64,000 nucleotides of DNA from Tamaricihabitans halophyticus (GCF_004340875.1 NZ_SLXQ01000002.1:434001-498000), one strand, 5' to 3'. Numbered from the stretch's first letter, positions 51,697-61,813 are shown. Made by a program: numbers and translations. The notes: a model not told the origin generated them from the sequence alone.

Positions 51697-53868
51697 ATGG
51701 ACAAGCTCGTACGCGTGATCGTGGCGCACCGCCTCAGGGCCGGCGCCGCGCTACTCCTTCTGTTCCTCGCCGGCCTCGCCGCTACGCCGTTTCTCGTTCA
51801 GCACGTGGCTGAGGAGTACGAATATCCGGGTCTGCCCGCATGGGAAGCCAACCAGCGGATCAGTGCGGAATTCGGCACCGGCGGCTATGAACGCCCGTTC
51901 GTGCCAGTGATCACTTTGCCTGGTGGACAAACCGCGACGGACCCGGGCACCGCTTCGGTACTCGCGGATGCCTTCGACACGCTGGGCGAGCAACCGGGAA
52001 TGCGCGTCGCGCACTACGGCAACACGGAGGATCCTGGCTTTCTCAGCCCGGACCGGACGAGTGCCTACGGACTCGTTTACCGCGCGCCCGTGGAACAGGG
52101 CGGCATGCCTGGCGACGCGCTCGGTGAAACGCCCGATGTCGGCCCGGAGATCGCTGAGCTGCTGCGACCGGAACTGCCAGCCAGTGCGGAACTACACGTC
52201 ACTGGTCTGGATACGCTCGCGACCAGTGGTGATGCCGGCGGGCTCGACGTGCCGGTGAAGCTCGCCGTGGCGGTGCTCGCCGCGGCCGCGGTGCTGTACT
52301 GGTTGTTCCGCTCGGCGCTTGCCCTCGTTCCGCTGCTGATCGCGGCGGTGGCGGTGCCCATCTCGATGCTGGTGCTACTCGCCGTCTCCACTGTCGCCGA
52401 GATTCCGCACGCGGCGCTGATGGCACTGCCCCTGATCGGCCTCGGAATCGCCATCGACTACGCGTTGCTGCTGGTCACCCGATGGCGGGAGGAGCGATCG
52501 CGCGGGGCTTCGGCGGAGGAAGCCACCCGGCTGGCGATGACCAGGGCGGGCAATTCGGTGGTGTTCAGTGGGGTAGCGGTGGCGATCGGGCTGGCCGCGC
52601 TCACCGCGCTGCCCATCCCGTTCCTGCGTGGTCTCGGACTCGGCGGAATGGCGATCGCGCTGAGCAGCGTGCTGGTGACCCTGGTGCTTTTCCCGATGCT
52701 GCTGGTCAACGGCCGGCGTTGGCTGGTGGGCAATGATCGCGCGGTGCGCAGGGACAAGGCGGCGAGCGCTACCTGGACCGCGATCGGCCGCTGGGTGGTC
52801 CGGCACCGACGGCTGGCCGCAGGCGGGGTCACCGCGCTGCTCGGGACGCTGGCCGTCGTCGCCTTCGCGGTGAATCCCTCGCTGCCAAACAGTGATCAGC
52901 TGGCCGAGCACGGGCCAGGGCATGCTGGCTTGACCACCCTGCGTGATGCCGGCATTCCATCAGGTGTACTTGGTTCGTTCGATGTGTACCTGCCCGATGC
53001 GGCCTTGGCGCCGGAGGTCACCGCACGGCTCGGCGAACTGCCCGGGGTACGGGCGGTCGCCGCACCCGAGGATGCCCAATGGCGTTCGGGCGAAGCCGCC
53101 GTGCTCAGCGTGGTTCCAGTCGACGAGGGCGGTTCGGTGGCCGGTCAGCAACTCGTGTCCGAGGTTCGCGCCGCCGTACCGGATGGGGTGCTGGTCGGCG
53201 GCAACACCGCGCAGCAGCTGGACTACGTCGACGTGGTCTACACCGCACTGCCAGTGATGATCGCTGTGCTGGGGTTGGTCACCTTCGTGTTGTTGGCCCG
53301 CGCCTTCCGGTCCCTGCTGTTACCGGTCAAGGCGATCCTGGTGAATCTGCTTTCGCTCGGTGCGGTGCTGGGGATACTCGTGCTGATCTGGCAGTTCGGC
53401 TGGGGTACCGAGCAGCTTTTCGGTATTCCGGCGAACGGAACTATCGGGACCTTCGTGCCGGTCACCGTGTTCGCGTTCCTTTATGGGTTGTCAATGGACT
53501 ACGAGGTGTTCGTGCTGGCCAGGATACGTGAGGAATACGACCGCACCAGCAGTACCCAGGCGGCGGTGGTGCACGGGCTCGGCCGAACCGGTCGGTTGGT
53601 CAGCTGCGCCGCGCTGATCCTGTGCCTCTCCTTCGGAGCGGTGGCCTCCGGCGGCGAGCTGGACGTGGCCATGTTCGCTTCCGGGATCGCGGTCGGGATC
53701 ATCCTGGACGCCACACTGGTTCGCGGGGTCCTGGTGCCGGCCACCGTGGCGATGTTCGGCCGCTGGAACTGGTGGCTTCCCGCCTGGGCAGCCCGGCTGC
53801 TGCGGGTACCGGCGTCCCCTGTGCGGGAGCGCGCGGCTGAGGGGGTTCAGCTGGCCAGGCAGGCGTAG
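51697..53868 (+). CDS. MMPL/RND-family transporter
   Basis: This 723-residue membrane exporter has two repeats of six helices after a first N-terminal helix, each with a large outer loop. The signature aspartate-tyrosine motifs are GIAIDYALLLVTRWREE (first half) and GLSMDYEVFVLARIREE (second half). ATG 51697 begins MDKLVRVIVAHR, giving one cytoplasmic stub before helix 1. MMPL proteins export lipids or siderophores in mycolic-acid bacteria, but in others they export drugs or small molecules; the divergent two-component system suggests stress-induced export. Its 3' end overlaps the beta-lactamase-fold gene by 22 bases. Confidence 0.92.
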   Translation: MDKLVRVIVAHRLRAGAALLLLFLAGLAATPFLVQHVAEEYEYPGLPAWEANQRISAEFGTGGYERPFVPVITLPGGQTATDPGTASVLADAFDTLGEQPGMRVAHYGNTEDPGFLSPDRTSAYGLVYRAPVEQGGMPGDALGETPDVGPEIAELLRPELPASAELHVTGLDTLATSGDAGGLDVPVKLAVAVLAAAAVLYWLFRSALALVPLLIAAVAVPISMLVLLAVSTVAEIPHAALMALPLIGLGIAIDYALLLVTRWREERSRGASAEEATRLAMTRAGNSVVFSGVAVAIGLAALTALPIPFLRGLGLGGMAIALSSVLVTLVLFPMLLVNGRRWLVGNDRAVRRDKAASATWTAIGRWVVRHRRLAAGGVTALLGTLAVVAFAVNPSLPNSDQLAEHGPGHAGLTTLRDAGIPSGVLGSFDVYLPDAALAPEVTARLGELPGVRAVAAPEDAQWRSGEAAVLSVVPVDEGGSVAGQQLVSEVRAAVPDGVLVGGNTAQQLDYVDVVYTALPVMIAVLGLVTFVLLARAFRSLLLPVKAILVNLLSLGAVLGILVLIWQFGWGTEQLFGIPANGTIGTFVPVTVFAFLYGLSMDYEVFVLARIREEYDRTSSTQAAVVHGLGRTGRLVSCAALILCLSFGAVASGGELDVAMFASGIAVGIILDATLVRGVLVPATVAMFGRWNWWLPAWAARLLRVPASPVRERAAEGVQLARQA

Positions 53869-55022
53869 GTGGCATCGACCAGCCCTCGGGTGCGTGGGTC
53901 ACCGGCGAGCGGGTCCGCCGGCCAGGACAGCCGGTTCGTCACGTATCCGATGGCCAGTCGATGCTCGGGATCGGCGAAGCCGAAGGACCCGCCGTAGCCG
54001 GTGAAACCGAAGGCATCCGGGTTCGGTCCGTAGTGGCCGCCGTTGTTCCGGGTGTAGCCGGGTCCCCATTCGTTCGGGAAATCGGGCGCGGCCAGGTTGA
54101 TAAACAGATCATGCAGTGTGCCCTGGCCGGCGCGACAGCGCTCGATGGCGTCCGCGCCGGAGAGCACTCGTACCCCGTCGAGGTGGCCGTCACCGGCCAG
54201 CGCGGCGTACATCCTGGCCAGCCCGTGCGCGGTGCCGTGGCCGTTCACCGCGGGCAGCTGTGCGGCCTGCCAGCGTGCGTCCAGCGCGTACGGCAGGCCC
54301 CACGGGCCGGCGAGCATCGCCGCGACCACCTCGGGCAGCCCCTCCGCCGCGCGCATCGCGGCAACCGCGGGGTAGACCTCCTCCAGCCCGGCCAGCCGGT
54401 CGCGTTCCGCCGCGCCCAGTCCGATATGGAAGTCCAGGCCGAGCGGTTCGGTGAGCTCGCGCCGCACGAACTCGCCGACGCTCGCGCCGCTGATCCGCCG
54501 GATCACCTCACCGACGAGCCAACCGAAGGTGTTGGCGTGATAGCAACTCAGCTCGCCAGGCCGCCACCACGGCGACATCTCGGCGAGCATCGTGGTCATC
54601 ACGTCCCAATCGCAGACGTCCTCCAGAGTGACCGGTCGCGGCGTGGCGGCGAGGCCCGCCTGGTGGGAGAGCAGATAGCGCACGGGGATCCGTTCCTTGC
54701 CGCCGGCGGCGAACTCGGGCCAGTAGCGGGTGACCGGCGCGTCCAGATCCAGCTCGCCACGATCGGCGAGCAGGTGCGCGGCCAACGCGGTCACGCCCTT
54801 GGTCGCGGAGAACACGCAGCACAGCGTGTCCGCCGACCATGGCGTCGAGCCAGCCGGATCCCGGTGGCCGGCCCAGACATCGACGACCGGTTCGCCGTCC
54901 TGGTACACGGCGAAGCCGGCGCCGATCTCGCCGTGCCGGTCGAAGTTGTCCCGAAATACCTCGACGACCGGTTCGTACTCGCTCCGCCAGCCGCCGTTCG
55001 GCTCGATCCGCTGCTCGCTCAC
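53847..55022 (-). CDS. Serine hydrolase of the beta-lactamase/EstB family
   Basis: This 391-residue class-C-like serine hydrolase has the nucleophile motif SATK (FSATKGVTALAAH, about residue 72), the second-motif YHAN (about 160) and a HGTAHGLARMY third-motif-like segment. There is no signal peptide, so it is probably a cytosolic esterase (EstB/LACTB-type) rather than a secreted beta-lactamase. It is convergent with the MmpL-like gene. The substrate is unknown. Confidence 0.87.
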   Translation of the reverse strand: MSEQRIEPNGGWRSEYEPVVEVFRDNFDRHGEIGAGFAVYQDGEPVVDVWAGHRDPAGSTPWSADTLCCVFSATKGVTALAAHLLADRGELDLDAPVTRYWPEFAAGGKERIPVRYLLSHQAGLAATPRPVTLEDVCDWDVMTTMLAEMSPWWRPGELSCYHANTFGWLVGEVIRRISGASVGEFVRRELTEPLGLDFHIGLGAAERDRLAGLEEVYPAVAAMRAAEGLPEVVAAMLAGPWGLPYALDARWQAAQLPAVNGHGTAHGLARMYAALAGDGHLDGVRVLSGADAIERCRAGQGTLHDLFINLAAPDFPNEWGPGYTRNNGGHYGPNPDAFGFTGYGGSFGFADPEHRLAIGYVTNRLSWPADPLAGDPRTRGLVDATYACLAS

Positions 55023-55080
55023 TGGCCCTGCCCCTGCCTGCCTCTATCGTGGAACCGTTCCTTGTCCTGGATGGGTGAGC

Positions 55081-55811
55081 ATGACATCGGTTTCGACGTG
55101 GTTTCTTGAACAGAACGATTGCCGTGCGCGGTTCGCGGGAATCGCGGGGCTTTACCTGTTCGGTGAACCGGTGGCGGCCTGGGCACCGCGAAGTCACCAT
55201 CCGGCATGGAAGGTGCTGCTACCGATCGGTGGCGCGGCCGCGGTCGTGCTCGCCGGCGGCACCATCGTGCAGGGCAGGGGGGAGTACTGGTCGCACCGCA
55301 GGCCAGTCACCAGGCGTATGTCTCATCCGGTTATGTCGCGCTGTTCGTCAACCCATGGTTGACCTCCCGCGCGCGGGAGGCCGCGGCCGCGCCGATCGAA
55401 CCGGCCACCGTGCGCCGGCTACTCGCGGCGCTGCGGTTGGCTGGGCCCGCGCCGGACCTGCCAGCCGCGCGAAGGGAACTGGTCACGTTGCTCGGGCCGG
55501 CGCCGCCGGTTGATCCGCGCGTCCAGTACGTGCTTGAGGCGCTGCCGCGTACCGCCCGGATCGCCGATCTTGGCGCGGAGGTCGGGCTGTCCCTGCCCCG
55601 GTTACGCGCACTTGTCGACCGGGATGTGGGGATCTCGCTGGTTCGGCTTCGGCAGTGGCATCGGGTCGGCCACGCGATCGCCGAGTTGCCTCGGGTGCCG
55701 GTCAGCCAGGCCGCGCTACTCGCGGGGTTCGCCGATCAGGCGCATCTGACACGAACCAGCAGGCGGCTGGTCGGCCGCACACCCGCCGCGATCGCGGGTA
55801 CACCGAGCTGA
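55081..55811 (+). pseudogene. AraC-family regulator broken by a frameshift
   Basis: An ATG at 55081 behind GGGTGAGC reads an N-terminal cupin-like sensor (FLEQNDCRARFAGIAGLYLF ... VVLAGGTIVQGRG) to about 55282. The protein then continues in another frame as VLVAPQASHQAYVSSGYVAL and ends in an AraC-type helix-turn-helix (ARIADLGAEVGLSLPRLRAL and [18 protein letters not shown]). The junction is a run of six G at 55277-55282; one extra G would restore a single frame of about 243 residues. It is either a pseudogene, a sequencing error in a homopolymer, or (less likely) a slippage site. Confidence 0.75.
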
Positions 55812-55944
55812 CGACGGCCCGGGCGGTGCGTGCGCACTCGGGGTGTTGGAGCACAATGCACGAGGCAACGCCCAGCGTGACCAGCGCGCAGCCAGAAAGC
55901 GACCATCCAGGAAGCGAGAAGAGTGCAGTGGAGGCAACAGCATC

Positions 55945-58383
55945 GTGACGACCGCCAACTCGCCGCAGGTAAGCGAGACGGAACCGATCCAACCGGATGC
56001 CGCGCAGGCTGAGCGAGCCCTGCACCAGCGGATCGCCGAGGAACTCACGGTCGGGCCGAGGCAGGTGCGAGCCGCCGTGGAACTCCTCGATGGTGGTTCA
56101 ACGGTGCCGTTCATCGCCCGCTACCGGAAGGAGGTCACCGGTGGCCTGGACGACGAGCAGCTGCGCACGCTCGAGGAGCGGCTGCGCTATCTGCGTGAGC
56201 TCGAGGAACGCCGGACGGCGATCCTCACCTCGATCCACGAGCAGGGCAAACTGGATGACGAGCTGCGCGCGCGGATCATGGCCGCGGATTCGAAAGCCCG
56301 GCTCGAGGACATCTACCTGCCCTACAAGCCGAAGCGGCGGACCAAAGCGCAGATCGCGCGGGAAGCCGGTCTGGAACCGCTCGCCGATCTGCTGATCACC
56401 GACCCCAGCCACGACCCGAAGACCGAGGCCGCTGCGTTCGTGGACGCCGAGGCCGGCGTGGCCGACGAAACCGCGGCGCTGGAAGGAGCGCGAGCCATCC
56501 TGGTCGAACGCTTCGCCGAGGACGCCGACCTGATCGGCGAGCTGCGGGAGCGGATGTGGGCACGCGGTCAGCTGAAATCCGCCGTGCGGGAAGGAAAGGA
56601 GACCGAGGGCGCCAAATTCGCGGACTACTTCGAGTTCGCCGAGCCACTGGACAAGCTGCCTTCGCACCGGATTCTCGCCATGTTCCGAGGGGAGAAGGAA
56701 GAAGCACTCGAACTCGACGTGATCCCCGAGGAGCCGAGTGAAGACGGCGGTCCGAGCAGCTACGAGCGCAGCATCGCGCACCGGTTCGAGATCGCCGACG
56801 AGGGGCGAGCAGCGGATCGCTGGCTGCTGGACGCGGTCCGCTGGGCGTGGCGTACCCGCATCCTGATGAACCTGGGTATCGATATGCGTGGCCGGCTGCG
56901 GCAGGTCGCGGAGGACGAGGCGGTCCGGGTGTTCGCGAGCAACCTGCGGGATCTGCTGCTCGCCGCGCCCGCCGGGTACCGGGCAACGCTGGGGCTGGAC
57001 CCCGGGTACCGGACCGGCACGAAGGTGGCGGTGATCGACGCGACCGGCAAACTGGTCGCGACCGAGACGATCTATCCGCACAAACCGCAGGGGCGCTGGG
57101 ACGAGGCGCTCGCGGTGTTGGCGCGACTGGTGCAGGCGCACGGTGTCGAGCTGATCGCGATCGGCAATGGCACCGCGTCCAGGGAGACCGACAGGCTGGC
57201 CGCCGAGCTGGTGAAGGTGCAGCCCAAGCTGACCAAGATCGTGGTGTCCGAAGCCGGCGCTTCGGTGTACTCCGCCTCGGCGTACGCTTCCCGTGAGTTC
57301 CCCGAACTGGACGTGTCGCTACGGGGCGCGGTGTCCATCGCCCGTAGGTTGCAGGACCCGCTGGCCGAGCTGGTCAAGATCGAGCCGAAGTCGATCGGGG
57401 TTGGCCAGTACCAGCACGATGTCTCCGAGGCGAAGCTGTCCCGTTCCCTGGAAGCGGTGGTCGAGGACTGTGTGAATGCCGTCGGGGTCGATGTGAACAC
57501 CGCGTCGGTGCCGCTACTGACCAGGGTGTCCGGCATCGGCGCGAGCCTTGCCGAAAGCATCGTCACGCACCGCGAGGCTACCGGCCGGTTCCAGTCCCGT
57601 GGCGGGCTGAAGGACGTGCCGCGCCTCGGGCCGAAAGCTTTCGAACAGTGCGCGGGCTTCCTGCGGATTCGGGGCGGGGACGATCCGCTGGACGCTTCGG
57701 CGGTGCACCCGGAGTCCTATCCGGTGGTGCACCGGATCAAGGAGGCCACCGGCAGCGAGCTGGACGCGCTGATCGGCAACGGCTCGTTGTTGCGCGGGCT
57801 GGACCCGAAGGCGTTTGTGGACGATTCGGTTGGTCTGCCAACCGTGAACGACATCCTGACGGAGTTGGAAAAACCCGGTAGGGACCCTCGGCCGGAGTTC
57901 CAGACGGCCGCGTTCGCCGAAGGCGTGGAGACGCTCGCCGACCTCAAGCCGGAGATGGTGCTGGAAGGTGTGGTCACGAACGTCGCCGCCTTCGGCGCCT
58001 TCGTGGACATCGGGGTGCACCAGGATGGACTGGTACACGTTTCGGCCATGTCCAAATCGTTCGTGTCTGACCCACGCGATGTGGTGAAGTCTGGGGATAT
58101 CGTCCGGGTCAAGGTGCTCGAAGTGGACGTTGCCCGCAAGCGGATCGGCCTCACCCTGCGGCTGGACGATGAGGTCGGCGGCGGCCGTGCCACCGGTAAG
58201 TCCGGTGGCAACCAGCGCGGCGAGCGGCCAGCCGCGGATCGTGGGCAGCAGCGCAAGGGCGGCCAAGGTGGTAAGGGCGGCCAAGGCGGGAAGGGCAAGG
58301 GTGGCGGTCGGCAGCGTGATGGTGGCGCGCCAAGCGGCTCGATGGCCGATGCGCTACGCCGGGCTGGGTTCGGCGACCGCTGA
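55945..58383 (+). CDS. tex: Tex-family S1 RNA-binding transcription accessory protein
   Basis: This 812-residue protein has the Tex order: N-terminal helical region, YqgF/RuvC-like domain ([20 protein letters not shown]), helix-hairpin-helix ([18 protein letters not shown]), and a C-terminal S1 domain ([26 protein letters not shown]). A Gly/Lys/Gln tail with [17 protein letters not shown] repeats follows. Tex proteins bind RNA and the transcription machinery and affect expression under stress. GTG 55945 has GGAGG about ten bases upstream. A strong hairpin terminator follows. Confidence 0.95.
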   Translation: MTTANSPQVSETEPIQPDAAQAERALHQRIAEELTVGPRQVRAAVELLDGGSTVPFIARYRKEVTGGLDDEQLRTLEERLRYLRELEERRTAILTSIHEQGKLDDELRARIMAADSKARLEDIYLPYKPKRRTKAQIAREAGLEPLADLLITDPSHDPKTEAAAFVDAEAGVADETAALEGARAILVERFAEDADLIGELRERMWARGQLKSAVREGKETEGAKFADYFEFAEPLDKLPSHRILAMFRGEKEEALELDVIPEEPSEDGGPSSYERSIAHRFEIADEGRAADRWLLDAVRWAWRTRILMNLGIDMRGRLRQVAEDEAVRVFASNLRDLLLAAPAGYRATLGLDPGYRTGTKVAVIDATGKLVATETIYPHKPQGRWDEALAVLARLVQAHGVELIAIGNGTASRETDRLAAELVKVQPKLTKIVVSEAGASVYSASAYASREFPELDVSLRGAVSIARRLQDPLAELVKIEPKSIGVGQYQHDVSEAKLSRSLEAVVEDCVNAVGVDVNTASVPLLTRVSGIGASLAESIVTHREATGRFQSRGGLKDVPRLGPKAFEQCAGFLRIRGGDDPLDASAVHPESYPVVHRIKEATGSELDALIGNGSLLRGLDPKAFVDDSVGLPTVNDILTELEKPGRDPRPEFQTAAFAEGVETLADLKPEMVLEGVVTNVAAFGAFVDIGVHQDGLVHVSAMSKSFVSDPRDVVKSGDIVRVKVLEVDVARKRIGLTLRLDDEVGGGRATGKSGGNQRGERPAADRGQQRKGGQGGKGGQGGKGKGGGRQRDGGAPSGSMADALRRAGFGDR

Positions 58384-58393
58384 TCGATTGTCG

Positions 58394-58425
58394 CGCCGCG
58401 CGGGTCTGATCGGGCCCGCGCGGCG
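58394..58425 (+). terminator. Terminator hairpin after tex
   Basis: CGCCGCGCGGG (58394-58404) and CCCGCGCGGCG (58415-58425) form a perfect 11-base stem with a ten-base loop, followed by GTCCTTT, ten bases after the tex stop. Confidence 0.8.
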
Positions 58426-58514
58426 GTCCTTTGTCGACTCGAACCGGTGATCCTTTCACCGCAATATCCCCAAATAGATTGCGATCTGGTGGTGGCCCGG
58501 TAATCTGCGACAGC

Positions 58515-59219
58515 ATGGCCGGTGCTCATCGGATCGTGCGCGTGCTTTCCGTGCTTGCGGTCTTGGCGTGTGCCGTGGCGATCGTGTTACTGGGTTTGTT
58601 GCATATCAGCCCGACGCTGGGCGGGCTCAGCCCGTTCACCGACGTGCTCAGCCACTATGCGCACCGGCCGGGACGCTGGCTGTGGGATCTCGCGCTGATC
58701 GTCACCGCCGTCGGCTCGGTGGCGTTGCTGGTGGGGATGTGGCTGGCTGGCGTGCTGCGTGGCGTGCTGGCGGTGGCGGGCATGGTGGCCTGGTGCGGTG
58801 GTTTGCCGCTGGTCGTGCTGTTCCTCAAGGACCCGCAAGGTGGGGCGGTGACGATGGCCGGCAAGATCCACCTTGCCGCCACGATTGCCTGCTGTGTGGG
58901 CCTTGCGGTGACCGGTTTGGCCATCGGCAGGCGGTACCGGTCGCACCCGGAGTGGCTACGGTTCGCTCGCTGGTCGTGGTGGTTTGCGGTGGTGTGTCTG
59001 CCGCTGTTCGTGCCCTTCGTGCTCCCCATGGTGGGTGAGGTGCTGCTGAACCAGGACTGGCAGCCGTATCTACCGAACGGGTTCTTCGAGCGCATCGTGG
59101 CCGTGCTGGACGGATGCCTGCTGTTGCTGTTCTCGGTATGGACGTGGCGGGCGGCGGATGGACGGTCGGAATCGACTGGGGCCGTTCAGGAGTGGGCAGC
59201 ACCGGTCGCGCGGGGCTAG
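58515..59219 (+). CDS. DUF998 family membrane protein
   Basis: This 234-residue protein has six transmembrane helices (VLSVLAVLACAVAIVLLGLL, LALIVTAVGSVALLVGMWL, VLAVAGMVAWCGGLPLVVLF, LAATIACCVGLAVTGLAIG, FAVVCLPLFVPFVLPMVG, VLDGCLLLLFSVWTW). The SPFTDVLSHYAHRPGRWLWDLA loop after the first helix is characteristic of DUF998. ATG 58515 was chosen over an upstream open frame because of the hydrophobic start. Function is unknown. It lies upstream of the fatty-acid methyltransferase gene on the same strand, 92 bases apart. Confidence 0.8.
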   Translation: MAGAHRIVRVLSVLAVLACAVAIVLLGLLHISPTLGGLSPFTDVLSHYAHRPGRWLWDLALIVTAVGSVALLVGMWLAGVLRGVLAVAGMVAWCGGLPLVVLFLKDPQGGAVTMAGKIHLAATIACCVGLAVTGLAIGRRYRSHPEWLRFARWSWWFAVVCLPLFVPFVLPMVGEVLLNQDWQPYLPNGFFERIVAVLDGCLLLLFSVWTWRAADGRSESTGAVQEWAAPVARG

Positions 59220-59311
59220 TCTGGATCACAGGGCTTCGCCGGGCGATTGAGCGGTGAGCGGGAGGCGCGGCGTTCGGCGAGCGGAACCGGGTCGACAAGT
59301 GGAGTAGCGAG

Positions 59312-60586
59312 ATGGCTCGTGCCGCCGCGGAAACGATCTACCCGTTACTGGGTGCCGTGCTTGGTGATCAGCTTCGTGTCCGATTGCGTTGTTGGGACGG
59401 TAGTGTCGCGGGCCCACCGGATGCCTCCGTCCATCTGACGCTGCGCCGCCGGAGGGCGTTGCGCCGACTGTTGTGGGCACCCAACGAGTTGGGCTTGGCG
59501 CGCGCGTTCGTTTCGGGCGATCTCGATGTGGACGGTGACCTGTTCGAAAGTCTCGCCCAGCTGGACAGGGTGGTGCATCCGGAACGCGGTGAGCCGATCA
59601 GGGCGGACCGCACGGGTCGGGTGGCCGCGCTGAAAGCGGCGTTGCGCCTCGGTGTGCTCGGACCGCCGCCGAAGCCACCGGTCGAGGAGGTTCGGCTTGC
59701 CGGGCGGCGACATTCGTTGCGGCGGGATGCTTCCGCGATCGCGCATCACTACAACCTCAGCAACGAGTTCTACGGGCTGGTGCTCGGGCCTTCGATGACC
59801 TATTCGTGTGCCTATTGGACAGACGAGGCGAAGGATCTCACCGAGGCGCAGACGGCCAAGCATGACCTGGTGGCACGCAAACTGGAGTTACGCCCCGGCA
59901 TGCGGGTCCTGGACGTCGGCTGCGGCTGGGGCGGTTTCGTGCGGCATGCCGCACGCGAGTACGGGGCGCGTGCGGTGGGCATCACGCTGTCCACCGAGCA
60001 GGCCGAGTTCGCCAGGAAGCGGGTCGCCGAGGAAGGTCTCGGCGACTTGGTCGAGATCAGGGTGCAGGATTATCGCGAGATCCAGGATGGGCCGTATGAC
60101 GCGATCGCGAGCGTCGGGATGGCCGAGCATGTCGGGGCGGCCGGGTTGCCCGGGTATGCGGCCACCCTGTTCGAGTTGCTGACACCGCGGGGGCGGCTGC
60201 TCAACCACGCGATATCCCGGCGGCCGGAGTTCACCGTGCGCAAGGACAAGTCCTCGTTCATCGACCGCTACGTGTTCCCGGACGGCGAACTCGAACCGCT
60301 TGGGGTGCAGGTAAGCGCGTTGGAGCAGGGCGGTTTCGAGGTTCGCGATGTGCAGTCGCTGCGCGAGCACTACGCGCGAACGCTGCGGGCGTGGGTGGAC
60401 AATCTGCGCTCCGGCTGGGCCGAGGCCGTGCGGCTGACCAGTATCGGGCGGGCGCGGGTGTGGCAGCTGTACATGTCCGCCTGCGCGCTGACCTTCGCGA
60501 TCGGTCGAATCGGGGTGAACCAGGTACTCGCGATACGCCCTGACACCGACGGCGGCAGCGGGATGCCCGCCGTCCGCCGGATCTGA
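59312..60586 (+). CDS. Cyclopropane-fatty-acyl-phospholipid synthase-like methyltransferase
   Basis: This 424-residue SAM-dependent enzyme of the CFA synthase family modifies double bonds of membrane phospholipid acyl chains. It has an N-terminal lipid-binding domain (WAPNELGLARAFVSGDLDVDGDL), then AIAHHYNLSNEFYGLVLG, SMTYSCAYW, the SAM motif VLDVGCGWGGFV, GMAEHVG and the acidic-site IDRYVFPDGELEPL. The class also contains enzymes making 10-methyl (tuberculostearic-type) fatty acids, common in Pseudonocardiales, so the product may be cyclopropane or methyl-branched; no BfaA-type reductase lies beside it. Confidence 0.9.
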   Translation: MARAAAETIYPLLGAVLGDQLRVRLRCWDGSVAGPPDASVHLTLRRRRALRRLLWAPNELGLARAFVSGDLDVDGDLFESLAQLDRVVHPERGEPIRADRTGRVAALKAALRLGVLGPPPKPPVEEVRLAGRRHSLRRDASAIAHHYNLSNEFYGLVLGPSMTYSCAYWTDEAKDLTEAQTAKHDLVARKLELRPGMRVLDVGCGWGGFVRHAAREYGARAVGITLSTEQAEFARKRVAEEGLGDLVEIRVQDYREIQDGPYDAIASVGMAEHVGAAGLPGYAATLFELLTPRGRLLNHAISRRPEFTVRKDKSSFIDRYVFPDGELEPLGVQVSALEQGGFEVRDVQSLREHYARTLRAWVDNLRSGWAEAVRLTSIGRARVWQLYMSACALTFAIGRIGVNQVLAIRPDTDGGSGMPAVRRI

Positions 60587-60593
60587 TGCCCGG

Positions 60594-61226
60594 CTACTGG
60601 GCGGCTTTCATCGTTTGCAGCATGTACCCTGCTATACCTTGTACGGTCTCGCAGGCGTCGCCACTTTGGTTACTGGACGACGTTCGCACACCAACGTCCA
60701 TCGACAGATCGTCCCGCAGTCCCACGGAGACGGTGCAGCTTCGGCTGACTGCCCGGGTGGCATATATGACAGCTGGATGCCCTTCGATGTCACCGACCGG
60801 CTCGAACACGTTGTACCGGCCGCGTGAATTGGCGTCATAGACTCCGGTCAACCCGCGTCCACCGGCAGTAACAAGAATTATGCTCGCGAGGCCGGACGTT
60901 TCAACATTTGCCCAGCTGCAGGTAGGTCCAGCGGTTGAATCCTTGTCTACTTCCCCTTGTTCGGGAAGGTTCAAATCATTCAGTTGGTTGGGTGTCAACG
61001 CCGCACATGGATCCTGTTCGAACTTGGACACGTCCAACGGTTCTTCAACGGCAGGAGCACCGTGTCCCGGTAGGCCGCCGTCATCATTCGAAGATGGGCT
61101 CGGCGAGGAGCCATTGCTCTGTGGCGATGCGGGTTCTGCGGTGCCGGGCTCTTCCGTCGAACATCCAACAAGGGTCAAAGAGGCGACTGCGAGAACAAAC
61201 AGCGATGCTTTACCGGTACGTAGCAT
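60594..61226 (-). CDS. DUF3558 lipoprotein
   Basis: This 210-residue secreted lipoprotein has a signal LFVLAVASLTLVGC with the lipidated Cys at about residue 22, a 45-residue Ser/Pro/Gly linker, then the DUF3558 domain (FEQDPCAALTPNQLNDLNL, GPTCSWAN, later SRSCTVSVGL and DACETVQGIAGYML; four Cys for two likely disulphides). ATG 61226 overlaps the stop codon of the upstream frame by one base (TGATG). The DNA is visibly less GC-rich than neighbours. Function is unknown; in Pseudonocardiaceae such genes commonly follow a small WXG100/PE-like helical gene. Confidence 0.85.
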   Translation of the reverse strand: MLRTGKASLFVLAVASLTLVGCSTEEPGTAEPASPQSNGSSPSPSSNDDGGLPGHGAPAVEEPLDVSKFEQDPCAALTPNQLNDLNLPEQGEVDKDSTAGPTCSWANVETSGLASIILVTAGGRGLTGVYDANSRGRYNVFEPVGDIEGHPAVIYATRAVSRSCTVSVGLRDDLSMDVGVRTSSSNQSGDACETVQGIAGYMLQTMKAAQ

Positions 61227-61660
61227 CAAACGGGACCCACCGATCCATCCTGCTTCTTCAGGTTGCGTTCTGCCTCGTCTTCCGTCTCGTTGTAATCGCC
61301 TAGGGCCGCAGCGCACTTATCCACCTGCACAAGACAATAGTCGCGACGTTCAATCAGTGAGTCGATGACCTTTGTCCAGCAGCATTGGCTGCCAATGCGT
61401 AACGGGCACTAACGTATTCATCGCCCGGCCCCTCGATCTGCGTCAGTACTTCTGCCTTCCGGGCGTCCATCTCGTAGGAGTCAGCCAGGCGTTGCCACCT
61501 GTTCTTGATAGAGCGAAGTTGTTCTTCGGTGTACTCGAAACGTCCCGCCGACTCGCCACCGCCGCTGGCGACTTCCTCCAACTGGTTAATCTGATTGGTG
61601 CCGATAGCGACGGCCCCCGAGCCCAATGGCTGCGCCCGGACCTTCTGCTGGCTGGCTCAT
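61226..61660 (-). pseudogene. Small helical ESX-associated-like protein, frame disrupted
   Basis: An ATG at 61660 with GGAGGGG upstream reads MSQPAEGPGAAIG. The likeness then continues in a second frame from about 61614 (VAIGTNQINQLEEV, RFEYTEEQLRSIKNRWQRL, EGPGDEYVSARYALAANAAG) and returns to the first frame after about 61373 (KVIDSLIERRDYCLVQVDKC ... QDGSVGPV), ending in a stop that overlaps the DUF3558 start. One C too many in the run 61614-61618 and one T (minus-strand A) too few at 61371-61373 would explain both shifts. The original gene of 435 bases is divisible by three. As read, a TTG-started 90-residue fragment (61354-61626) is the only long frame. Confidence 0.65.
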
Positions 61661-61813
61661 GTTCCCCTCCCATGCGACGATCGCGTACGGCTACATGCTG
61701 CCAGCACGGTATCACCGCATGCGATTGTCGCGAGGGCAATCAGTCAGAACGAGCTGGATAGAGCGCTGTTAATTCCCCTGGAGGTTAACCTACGGTCACC
61801 TGATTGGGAGAAG

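Noticed and set aside
53847-55022. Antibiotic-resistance beta-lactamase
   Set aside because: There is no export signal, and the SxxK/YxN context fits EstB-type esterases; resistance is not supported.
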